Shown: piece by piece, positions 11,773 through 22,208 of the stretch
How positions within the stretch are numbered: the first letter of the stretch is position 1
Layout: the number at the start of each line of letters is the position of its first letter
DNA from: Pyricularia pennisetigena
Lineage: Eukaryota > Ascomycota > Sordariomycetes > Magnaporthales > Pyriculariaceae
Length of the DNA: 64,000 nt
Direction of reading: 5' to 3'
Assembly (NCBI RefSeq): GCF_004337985.1
Contig: NC_043743.1
Location: 240,228 to 304,227 of the forward strand
Translations under genes and position numbers: made by a program
Notes under the pieces: model-generated
Databases searched by the model: none
What the model was told of the DNA's origin: nothing
The model's input: only the letters and a program-made list of their open reading frames with translations

Positions 11773-12400
11773 TTTTGGTGGAAATTGCCGCAATTTTTTT
11801 AAAATTAATATCGAATAATCCTCCATTTTATTTACTATCGCCGATTATACCACCATCGCCGATAACGTTATCGCTTTAAACAATTTATATTTAATGTAAT
11901 TTTAACATCGTTTGGTTACCCGTTCGCGAGCCGACCAAACCATCGACGTCGCCAATTTATTTGGTTTTAACCGCGCTTATTATAACAGGACGATAATAAT
12001 ATTCGCTGTCGATACCTGGTCCCGTTTTAAACCTATAAAGGTCGGACGGTTAAAAAAAAAAGCGTATAAATTAAATTTAAATGCATTTATTGGATTTATT
12101 AATATTTAAAAATATTTTTAACAATTTGTACGATAAAGGGCGGTTCCATCGTCCCATTTTTACCAAACCCAAAATAAAAACTACCGAATTTTATCCCAAA
12201 TTTTTTAGCGACGATTAACAAAACGATTTCCTTAATTTTATATAAATTTAATCCATTATCGCCGATCGATTTGCTAATATAAACCGCGTAAAAAAGGAAA
12301 TTTTCGAGGACGCCCGCGAAAAAGTTTTAACGGTTTTTTTGGTATATTATGCGCAATTTTCCATTTTAACCAAGGGTTATCCCTGGATTAATTATCTTTT

Positions 12401-13059
12401 TGTGAACATGGCTAGCGCAGGGCTAGTTATATTAGCTACCCTGCATTATTCTATAACGGCTAGCACGGGCTAATTTTATTAGTCACCCTGCATCGACTAA
12501 ATAAATAAATAACAAATAAAACGTATACGCGTTTATACACACAAAGCTTTATATATCACGTCTTTGTTCATAATTTCAACAACAAAACAAATACGTCATA
12601 TTTAATCTAGCTTAGTGGTATAATGCACGTACCATAATCTATATCATATATACGTTGAAGTGCGTGGGTTCGAATCCCGTTGTGGTCGCAGATTTTCTGT
12701 GCATGCATAAGCACAATAGGCCGTTAGGCTTAATGGGCCGTTAGGCTCAATAGGTCGGCAGGTCAGTCACATGAATAAGGCCAAATCATGTGACGTGACC
12801 CCGCATTCCGGACATCCGGATCGAAGATCTGCACCTACGGATTCGAACACGTAATTCATAACTTAGCCTAAGATTCATCACCTTCATAACCTTCATCGAT
12901 TCAACGATTTAACGAATCGATTGTGCAACAACAATATATTATCTCTATTACCCGCTAGCAGACGGTTATCTGCCATTTCAACGTTCCATCAGCCTTATAC
13001 GTGATCCACTTTTCCCCGCGTTCAAGATTAAGCTTATTCTATCTCGTAACCTCCTCACA
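12401..13059. mobile_element. 659-bp solo-LTR-like element with tRNA-like A and B boxes (copy 1)
   Basis: It begins TGTGAACATGG and ends CCTCCTCACA, with terminal inverted TGTGA/TCACA. It is flanked by the 5-bp duplication CTTTT (12396-12400 and 13060-13064). Removing it restores the reading frame of the surrounding ruin. TG...CA ends and a 5-bp duplication fit a solo LTR. Unusually, it contains TAGCTTAGTGG (about 12608) and GGTTCGAATCC (about 12667), close matches to the A and B boxes of tRNA genes. It is much less AT-rich than its surroundings. A 20-bp GGCCGTTAGGCTYAAT unit is doubled here and single in the other copies. Confidence 0.75.
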
Positions 13060-13274
13060 CTTTTTAATTCGGACGCGATTTAAATTATTATAAAAAATTT
13101 GCGCTTTTTTTAAAACATTTTGCCTATCGACGGTTTAAATACCGATAATAAAATCGGTTTTAAATATAAAAAAATTAAAGGTAAATATTTTTAATTTAAT
13201 TGGGATATACTTAATATTCCTTTTAATCGTTATTAGTTATTTTATTAACTGGTTGGTAAATTATATATGCATTA

Positions 13275-13403
13275 TCCCTAATAATTGTAATTGTCGTTAC
13301 AATTTTGCCCCTATTTTTGTAATTATTGCTATAATTTTGCCCCTTATTTTGTAATTATTATTATAGTCCCACCCCTATTTTTGTAATTATTATTACAATT
13401 TTT
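13275..13403. repeat. Minisatellite with palindromic core
   Basis: About four imperfect tandem units of roughly 33-37 bp, each with CCCCTATTTTTGTAATTATT followed by ATTACAATTTTTG or a RIP-like variant. Each unit can fold on its TTGTAAT...ATTACAA core. Related palindromes are scattered at 3850-3980 and 15300-15440. Confidence 0.55.
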
Positions 13404-16400
13404 GTTTTTGTTAAATGAATTTTTTTTCGGTTTAAATACCCACACTTTATTAAAATTGGAGCAATTAGTTTTTAAAAATTGGTTCTTAGCTAACGAAATG
13501 GGTATAAAAAAACGATTATTTATTTTACGGCGATTTATATATAATATATCCGTTTCTAATACGACTGATTTATCCAAAATACCGACGGATGCTTTCCCAT
13601 TTTAATTTTCGTCCCGGCCAATTTTGTTTCGCAAATATTTAAAAAATAATAACCAATTTCCCAACCTTCGACGTTAAATATTATTATAATTTAACCGAAG
13701 TATGCGCTACCGATACCCCGCGAACGGTTGCTATTTTTACCCAAACGCAGTTTTACGATATTTTAACCAAATTCGCCGCCCGTAAATTTAATTTTAAATC
13801 TGCGGGTACGGTTATTATTATATTTTATTCGATATTTTTAATCCGAAAAATTAAACAATTGGACGAAATTTATAACGCGGAAAAAATGTTTAACCTATAA
13901 TGTATAAATAAGGCTATTAATTCCAATTTTTAGCAACGCNNCGACGTCGATAATTTCGACGATAATTCCGATATTGAAAATAATACCCAGTAAATGTTTT
14001 TTTATAATAATTATTATAATTTCGTTATATTAATATATTTATTTAAATTAAATAATTTTATCAGGAACCGCTAACGTAAAAACGGTAGGAAAGCCGATTT
14101 TTCCACGGGCGAAAATACTAAAAATATCCGGCGTTTAATTACATATTTATTATCCGGTATTTTTTTTCAACGTATAATTGGAAACGAAATTTAATGTTTC
14201 CGTTACCGGGAATCGATAATATACCGCGCATCTTTTTTTATTTTTTGTATTAATCGGGGTATGGCCATTATTACGCCGATTATTAACAAAATCAGGGATA
14301 TTATTGGTTTTAATGCCCTGGTTTGGGATAAAATTGCGATTTTTTCCGCCCGACCTAAAAATTTATCTTAGGAAAATATATTTACGGTCGATTATATTTG
14401 GGAAAATAATAGTTGTTTCGTCGTTTTTAATATCGATAAAAATATTAAAACCTTTTTATAAAAATTCGAATCGATAAGTTGGAAATAATGGCTATTTTAC
14501 CTTCGAATTTTGAATTTTATAATTTTTACCACCATACCAGACGAAAAATCGTTAATAATTTTTAAATATACGGGCGTATTTACGGTACGCAGGGGTATGG
14601 ATACCGGGCTTATTTTACCCAACGGTATAATTATTTATTTTTGTAAATATATTCCGCTTTATAATATCATTATTAAAAAGCTCCAATCTGGCCACCGTTT
14701 CAAAAACGTTATAACGAATACCGAGGCAATTTTTAAAAATATTATTACCGTATTCGTGGGCGAAAATACCGACGACATTGGTTCCGTTCCATTAGGAATT
14801 CCCACTAATGCGGATATTATAACTAGTAACCGCCAAATTTCGGTTTTTTTAATATGGGTTTTATCCATTTATTGCAGTTTTTGGTAATTAAATACTTTTT
14901 TAAATTAATAATTTACGCCGAGGACGATACCCGGGGTATTAATTCGGCGGAATTGAGTAAAATGCTGGTATTAAAAGGAATAAATTTTAAAGCCGAATAC
15001 CGTAACGTCCGACAAAGTTTTAAAAAAAGTTTAGAGGAAGGAAAAACCCGTTTTAAATCGGTAATTGTGGACGTTTTAATTTAATATAACGGCGACGGTT
15101 TTTTTAATTAAATTTATTCGAAAACCTGCATTAATTTTAAAACGTTACGTCCGTCGGGCAGGGTTAAAATGGTCCATTTTATATTAAACGAATCGCCATT
15201 TATTGCCCGCGTGGTCGAAATTTGCATGGAGGAAAAAAAAAAGGTTAACGCGTCCTAATTATAACCCCTAATTTTTGGATTTAAGCGTAAATTGGCTATA
15301 TGGTAACAATTGTTATAATTTTTTTCCTTCCCCACAATTATTGTAATAATTATTACAATTTTTATGTTTTTAAATTGTAATAAATATTGTAATAATTATT
15401 ATTTTTCCATTTTTATAATAATTGGTACAATTTGTAATATACCTGTTAATTTTTTTAATTTTCTTGTTTTTGTTTTGGAAAAAACCAGTTTCGGTGTGGT
15501 TATTATCCGATTAGGTTTGTTCTAAACCGAACGCGATAAAACCGTTTCCAATTTTACCGATTTCAGCTCTAATTTTAACGTTTGAATTTTAAATATTAAT
15601 ATTTCCAACGCTGGTTTTAATTTGCACCTTAATTGTTACATTGGTATTATTATTTTTTTAATGTGGAACGCTAATATATAATTGCAAATTTGTGGTCGTT
15701 TGATTCGGTTGGGTTAAAATAAACCTGTTATTTGGCGCATTTTCGAAATGCGAAATACTTTTTTCGATTGGGTAAAAAATCGTATATTCCGGAAGGTTAA
15801 TGCCCTTTTTTTTATTATTCCGGCCGTTATTAATATATAATAAGTATTATTTAAATATATTACGCGTATACGTTTTCCCAAAATTATCCAATTTCCAATT
15901 ATTGAATAATTCCTAACGTATAAAATAATAGTAATTATATTTTCCTGGCCTTTTAACTGTTTCGTTTGGATAATAAAACCCCCCCAATATTTTAATATTT
16001 TTTATTTTAACAGGACGCGCCGTATGGGCGAATTTTATTTTCGCCTAGTTTTAATATTCGTGTTAAATATTTTTAAATAATTTAACGAACAGGATTTGGT
16101 GGAGAAAACGTTAGTTTTTATTTTAACGTTGGGTCCAATTTATGTTAATTATTAATATTAGGAGCAAAATGGTGGCCATAATACGTTTATTAATTATATT
16201 AATTATACATATTTGCCTTATTTCGATTTTATTATTATAAATTAAGGGTTTATAGTTAAATTAATAAAATGGATTAAAAATAACGACGGATTTTACGACG
16301 AAACCGCGACCGCGCGGGTTATCGGGGCCCTAATAAGGGATTTTAACTCCTGGGTTATTAAACGCGGGGAAATTAATAAACCGTTTAAAAAAAGTATTTT

Positions 16401-16739
16401 TAATAATAATAACGCCGACCTTTTGGCGGTCGTTATTCCGTTTTTTTTATTTATCGATTTTGGTTTTAATTACGATAAATTTATATTCGATTCGTTAAAA
16501 AAACCTTGCATATTTATTTTAAAAAAGGATAAAAAGGAGGACAATTCGGTCCCTGGATCGTTTACCGCGACCCCAATTCGGAAAAGGAGGCGTGGCGTTA
16601 ATAAACCCATTTTTAAAAAAACATTTAACGCTGCCAAACGTTTTGGTTTTTTTTTAATCGGTTTAGGTTTTTTTGTTTTGTTTTTTTTGGGGTTTGGTAT
16701 TAGGAAATTGGGGGTTTTATATTTATAATATTATAATAA

Positions 16740-18895
16740 TTATTATTATTAGGATCCGGTTTAATGGATTTATTATTCGTAATTAATGGGGTATTATAAT
16801 AATGGTTATTACCAGGAATTTTTTGTTGGATTTATAATTGGCGGTGGATGGAGGATATAGTTTATTTGGGTAAAAAAATGGATAGGAAACGGGTTATTTA
16901 TACGGAGGATTTTGGAGGAAATTATATTCCGTTTTTTATTTTAAACCAAATTTACGATTGGTATTTATTTATTTGTATTTACTGGTTTTACGGACGCTGT
17001 TTTACCTCCGTTATTCGCGGGTAAGGTTACCGTTATTCGTCCTTTAATTCCTTTATATAATGGAACGATTTTCGTTTTTGCCCGTTTTGGTTTACGTAAT
17101 TTGTTTTTTATTATTTTAAATTTTATACGCCTTTTTCGTCGGATTTTTCGTGTATTCCCTCCAGCAAATCTTTTTCGGTATTAATTATATTATTAATATT
17201 TAAACCGTTTATCCGGTTATATCCTTTTTTTGGATTTACCCCTATTTTTCTAATATCCGCCTGAAATAATACGTTATTGGGGCGTACGATTTTTTAATTA
17301 AATATTTCCAATTTGTCGCCCATTAGTTTTTTTAAACCCAGGTATAATAAATTAGGGCCGTCGAAATCGAAATTGGGTAATATTTCGGTTTTTTCGTTTC
17401 CCCAACCATTTTGGAATAATAAATACGTATAATGGATTATATTTTAATTGGTTAATATTATGTAATATTTGCTATTAATGCGTATACGGGCGATATTTTC
17501 CAATATTTTGCGCACCGTAATTGCGATTGGCCCTATCGCTGCACAATTTAGGAATGTTTTTCGCAAATCGTGCGTAAAATTGCGGTTATTTTTAATATTT
17601 ATAACGAAATTTTTATTAATATGTTTAATTGTTAGGTTTACCGGTTTAAATCCATTCCCGGCCGTAATATATTTTACGAACGTTAATTTTAAAATCCCGG
17701 TGCGTAGCGGTTAATTTGTAATTTTTGGTCGTAATAACCAGGTTAAATATAGTATTTTAAGGTTATATTTTTTATTTTACAACCGTAAAAAAATAGGACC
17801 AATTGCGGTATTATAATTTCCAATACGCCGTAATTTTTTTGGTGGAACGCGTTTATTATTATTTATAAAAGGTTGATTATTTGCAAATAACGGCGTTGCG
17901 TGCGGAAGGCGATATTAATTTTGGGATTTATATCCTATAATCCAATATTTATTAAACCGTTAATATAACCAACGAATATATTATCGTAAATACGGTTTAC
18001 CACGGAAATATATATATTATATAATATATCGGTAAAAATTTTTTCCAGGGCGTTTTTAAAAATTTAATCCTTATCCAATAATCCGTTTGAAATTAAAATA
18101 GCAATTATAATATATAAAATGCGGGACCGGAATATATTTTATAAAAACCGTAAAACGTGGTAAAATTCCTTTTTACTTTTTTAAAATTGGTTATATTTCC
18201 CCAACCCTATTATATTTATAAATATAATAAAGCCGTAATATTGTTATAATTAGTTAATAAAATTAAATTTAATATAAAAAAAAGTTGGTATAGGTAATAT
18301 CCATCATTTTTTGTTAAAAGGTTAGGATAATTCGATATAAATTCCGTAAATAGTACGGATATATAACTCTTTTTTTCAATCCCCGTAAACGAGGAGCAGG
18401 ACGGAAAAGTAGTCGAAATGGTCGGGTAGTAAATTTAAAAAACGTTTAAAAAGGATTTCGTGGATTTGGATAATTCCTGCGTATTCCCCTTCGTTTTCGA
18501 TAATAGCGGGGGTTTGGATAAAATAGGAGGTTAATGTAATTTGTGCGAAAATAAGGTATTATAGGATTGCTTTAGGCGTATATGGGCGGTTAGGGAATAA
18601 AAAACTACAAACTTGGTATATTATATAATATTTGGTATTTTCGTAATAGGTGTCCGGATATTATAAAAAAGCGGGCGTTTGCAACCATTTTTGGCGGAAA
18701 AATACGGTGGCGTGTTATTGGGATTGCGTATATCGTTTAAATTTTGGCGTTAATATAAGGAAATACGATGTTAAATTTTATATTCGGTTACGTTTTCCAT
18801 ATCCAAAATCCTGTACCTTATTTATAAAATTAAAATTATTATATACGAAAGATAATATTGGGTTACGAACGATCCTTTTTAAATTGGTTTATATG

Positions 18896-18940
<45 letters not shown>

Positions 18941-20160
18941 TATTGCTGTTCGCGGTAAAAACTAAATATAAATATAAATATTGCTAATAACGTATTCGGG
19001 TAACGGCGATAAACTATTGGGTTTACCGTTTAATAATTTTATAAAATAAGCATATTCCAAACCCGGATAATATATTTACAATACGTCGTGGAATTTTATT
19101 ATTTATAAAATATAATACGAATACGCGTAATAAATAATTGTTTTTTGGGGGGGAATATTCGTGGGTTAAAATCGCCAATATTAATATAACGCGTTAATTT
19201 TTTAACGTTGGGGGGTTTATAGTTTTTAAAAAAATATTTGGTTCCAGGTATATTACGCTCGAAATTTGTAACGATAAATAAAACGGGCGGTAATCCCGGA
19301 AATGCAATAATAATAAAAATATAAATTTATATAATATTGGCGTTTTGGACGGGATCTCCTGGGTAAACGTATCGAATATTTGTTTAAACCAATTTATATC
19401 GTTTACGTTTTTGGCGGAACAATTTTTTATTCCCGAAAATTGGAAATTTATAGGTTCGAACCGGTTAAAAAAACGTAAATATTATATTAATTGCTGCAAT
19501 TCCTTGCGCAAAAAATCGGTTTTAATGGGCGTAGGAAATTTATTATTAAAACGGTATTCGATTTTATTAACGCGTAAACGTTTTCGGACTTAAAGGTTTC
19601 GTAATGCTTTTTTAAAAAAAAATATTCGCGATGGGGTAGGTTAAATAATTTCGTAAAAATTTGCCGTTATTATTTAAACGTGTATAAATTGCGTAAAATT
19701 GGTGCGTCGGTAACGGTTGAGCCAAAATATGGTAATATCGCGAATAAATTTGGTTTCGGGGTTTATTTCCGTTTCGGATTCGGATTTTTTCGGTAATTGC
19801 TTTTGATCGATTAAAAAAAGTTAAAATTCCCATTTATTTTCGAATATAGGATTAAACGATAATAATTGGGATAGCGATAAAAACGAAAATAATTGCGATA
19901 TCGATGGAAATAATAAAATTAAATCGGACGTAAAATATTAGGTTGCAAATTACGCGGATGGGAATATTTTTTCGGGTATATCCATTAATATTATTGGAAA
20001 TATATTTTCCATTATTGGATTCGGGTTTTATTTGGTTTAATGGTATATCGAATAAAGGTTAATATACGTAAATATATGGTATAATGGTAAAACTTTTTTA
20101 TTTTTTTACGTATTGGGGGGAATAATAGTTAGCGATATTGCAGCATTGGGTGTTTTATTG
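16740..20160 (-). pseudogene. RIP-degraded minus-strand gene resembling DUF6589-type fungal proteins
   Basis: Reading the minus strand downward from about 19.3 kb gives GLPPVLFIVTNFERNIPG, then YINIGDFNPRIFPP, IPRRIVNILSGFGIC and YDNFNF-like DNFNFINKVQDFGYGK (about 18.8 kb). A long open stretch follows at 18.6-18.3 kb: EGEYAGIIQIHEILFKRFL, then FSVLLLVYGDQK-like sequence. The order of a DNFNF block, an intervening helical block and a GDQ block recalls DUF6589 proteins of fungal mobile elements. This rests on memory alone. Stops sit at former Trp or Gln codons. A copy of terminal module T1 lies directly beyond its 5' end (20165-20325), so it may belong to a transposon ending there. Confidence 0.4.
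18898..18934. repeat. (AT)n microsatellite
   Basis: An uninterrupted alternating AT run of about 37 bp. Confidence 0.85.
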
Positions 20161-20164
20161 GTAA

Positions 20165-20325
20165 TACCGCTATAAACGGCGATATGCGATAAAATGTTTT
20201 CAAACTAAAACGAGCGCGATTTTTTCGCCCAATGTAATTGGTCGAAAAACCATGTGGCTAAAAGGTATATGGAGCGCTCGGTCCCCACTGCGAAACAGGG
20301 GGGTCTAGTTTAAGCACTGAGATTA
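20165..20325 (-). repeat. Terminal module T1, outward end at 20325
   Basis: Inverted copy of the E1 left end. It runs from TACCGCTATAAACGGCGA through GAGCGCTCGGTCCCCACTG and CAGGGGGGTCTAGT to GCACTGAGATTA. No partner terminus with a matching 9-bp flank was found in the window (right flank AGCGAATAG). It marks the right end of an element that extends leftward. Confidence 0.65.
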
Positions 20326-20343
20326 AGCGAATAGGGTTTCACC

Positions 20344-21398
20344 TAGTTTCAATGCTCAAACTAGACCCCCCTGCTTCGCAGTGGGGACCGAACGCTCCAT
20401 ATACCTTTTAACCATATAGTTTTTCGACCAATTACATTGGGCGAAAAAATCGCGCTCGTTTTAGTTTGAAAACATTTTGTCGCATATCGCCGTTTATGGT
20501 AATACCACCAACGATAATTTGTCGCATTTCGCCGTTTATAACGGTATTATTAATAATATATTTAATGTTGCGTCATTGTTATAAATTATTTTATTAATAT
20601 CAAAATAGTTTGTGGTATTTTGCCGTTTGTAGCGGGTATATATAATATATTCGCATTATAATAGCAAAAGAAAATGGTGTAACCATAATATATAATTAAA
20701 TATGTAAACAAAAAAACAAATAAAAATTATAAGAATATACAGTAATTTGCGTTAAATTAATTGGAGTTTGTTGATTATTTAAATGCCGGCCGCGTTTTAA
20801 TAGCTACTGTATATGGAAAGATATTAAAATATTAAATAAAAATTGTAATTTTTCATTATATTTAATTTTTATTTTAAATAATGGTGTATGATATTAGTTT
20901 AAGTTTAAATTACAGTTTTTATAGCTTAATAAGCCTAACACTTCAAAGCGCATGCAATTATCGATTAAAACAAAAGTTTTATCAATATTTTTATATAAAT
21001 TAACAATTTGTTAAAGAACTAAATAATTTACGAAAATATTGGTTGAATAAACATATTTTTAATTAATGCATTCCTTTATCAATTTGTTAGTGAATCTTTT
21101 ACAACATTTTTTTTGATAAATTTTATTTAATTAAATAAAGCAAAAAATACAAAAATAATGCAAATTTAACATCTTTTTATATAAAAAAATAAAAAGGGCC
21201 GGTGTTGTAAGTCGGATTTTAGGTTGACGTTTATTTATATATATAATCCACTTTTACAAATTTTGGCTTTATTAATGTTAATGTGGTAAAAATGTAAAAG
21301 CATTTCGATTACAAAATATATATAAAATTGGATACACTTTACCTATCCGCATATTTAACCGTTTAAATAATCAGATATACGTATAACAATGTAATGTT
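20344..21398 (+). mobile_element. Truncated copy of the E1 family (E2)
   Basis: It begins TAGTTTCAATGCTCAAACTAG and follows E1 collinearly, including a shared ATGCCGGCCGCGTTTTAATAG-type block, the TTAAATAAAGCAAAAAAT tract and CCTATCCGCATATTTAACC. At 21398 it is cut by the second LTR-like element. The sequence beyond that element is not the expected continuation, so the right half is missing. Confidence 0.65.
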
Positions 21399-22038
21399 TG
21401 TGAACATGGCTAGCGCAGGACTCATTATATTAGCTACCCTGCATTATTCTATAACGGCTAGCATGGGCTAATTTTATTAGTTACCCTGCATCGAATAAAT
21501 AAATCATAACAAATAAAACGTATACGCGTTTATACACACAAAGCTTTATATATCACGTCTTTGTTCATAGTTTCAACAACAAAACAAATACGTCATATTT
21601 AATCTAGCTTAGTGGTATAATGCACGTACCATAATATATATCATATATACGTTAAAGTGCGTGGGTTCGAATCCCGTTGTGGTCGCAGATTTTCTGTGCA
21701 TGCATAAGCACAATAGGCCGTTAGGCTCCATAGGTCGGCAGGTCAGTCACATGAATAAGGCCAAATCATGTGACGTGACCCCGCATTCCGGACATCCGGA
21801 TCGAAGATCTGCACCTACGGATTCGAACACGTAATTCACAACTTAGCCTTTGATTTATCACCTTCATACCTTCATCGATTTAACGATTCAACGAATCGAT
21901 TGTGTAACAACAATATATTATCTCTATTACCCGCTAGCAGACGGTTATCTGCCACTTCAACGTTCCATCAGCCTTATACGTGATCCACTTTTCCCCGCGT
22001 TCAAGATTAAGCTTATTCTATCTCGTAACCTCCTCACA
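21399..22038. mobile_element. 640-bp LTR-like element with tRNA-like boxes (copy 2)
   Basis: Same TGTGA...TCACA element as 12401-13059, nearly identical apart from one missing 20-bp internal unit. Its flanks are ATGTT on the left and ATACC on the right, so there is no target duplication. The left flank is E2 and the right flank is a T1 module of another element. The mismatch suggests recombination between two dispersed copies. Confidence 0.75.
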
Positions 22039-22047
22039 ATACCGGCG

Positions 22048-22208
22048 TACCGCCATAAACGGCGAAATGCGACAAAATATCCTTAAACTAAAACGAACGC
22101 GATTTTTTCGGCCAATGTAATTGGTCGAAAAACTATGTGGCTAAAAAATATATGGAACGTTCGGTCCCCATTGCGAAACAGGGGAGTTTAGTCTAAGCAC
22201 TAAAACTA
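22048..22208 (-). repeat. Terminal module T1, outward end at 22208
   Basis: Runs from TACCGCCATAAACGGCGAA to GCACTAAAACTA. It lies directly right of LTR-like copy 2. Neither the left end of E2 nor any other end nearby shares its 9-bp flank AGGTTTGCG. Confidence 0.6.

Larger units (their letters stand above)
11778..16730 (+). pseudogene. Large plus-strand coding ruin of unknown family
   Basis: Host sequence of the Gypsy insertion. A mostly open plus-strand frame holds ADQTIDVANLFGFNRAYYN and DTWSRFKPIKVGRLK (11912-12109), then EIFEDAREKVLTVFLVYYA and GYPWINY up to the LTR-like element at 12401. The frame resumes after it: one copy of the CTTTT duplication restores ...YPWINYL joined to FNSDAI. 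Longer blocks lie at 13.6-15.1 kb (RDIIGFNALVWDKIAIFSARP; AELSKMLVLKGINFKAEYRNV). The end, near 16.7 kb, is convergent with the next ruin. Stops are mostly at former Trp or Gln codons. Two ambiguous bases lie at 13940-13941. It is probably a large transposon gene. No domain recognised. Confidence 0.4.

Noticed and set aside
12600..12690. Possible functional tRNA gene
   Set aside because: A and B boxes are good, but the sequence before the A box cannot pair with TGTGGTC after the T arm and no clean cloverleaf forms. Treated as a tRNA-like part of a mobile element.
18898..18934. CRISPR-like or telomeric repeat
   Set aside because: Only simple AT alternation. No spacer-repeat array or TTAGGG-type tract is present in the window.
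1901..20325. One single 18 kb transposon with inverted T1 ends
   Set aside because: E1 (1901-3765) has its own 9-bp duplication and restores a reading frame on removal, so 1901 is the left end of a short element, not of the large one.
21850..22086. 78-codon frame (MIYHLHTFID...) repeated at 26593-26829
   Set aside because: It spans the end of the LTR-like element into the T1 module, and the two copies belong to the 4743-bp repeat. It is a chance frame.
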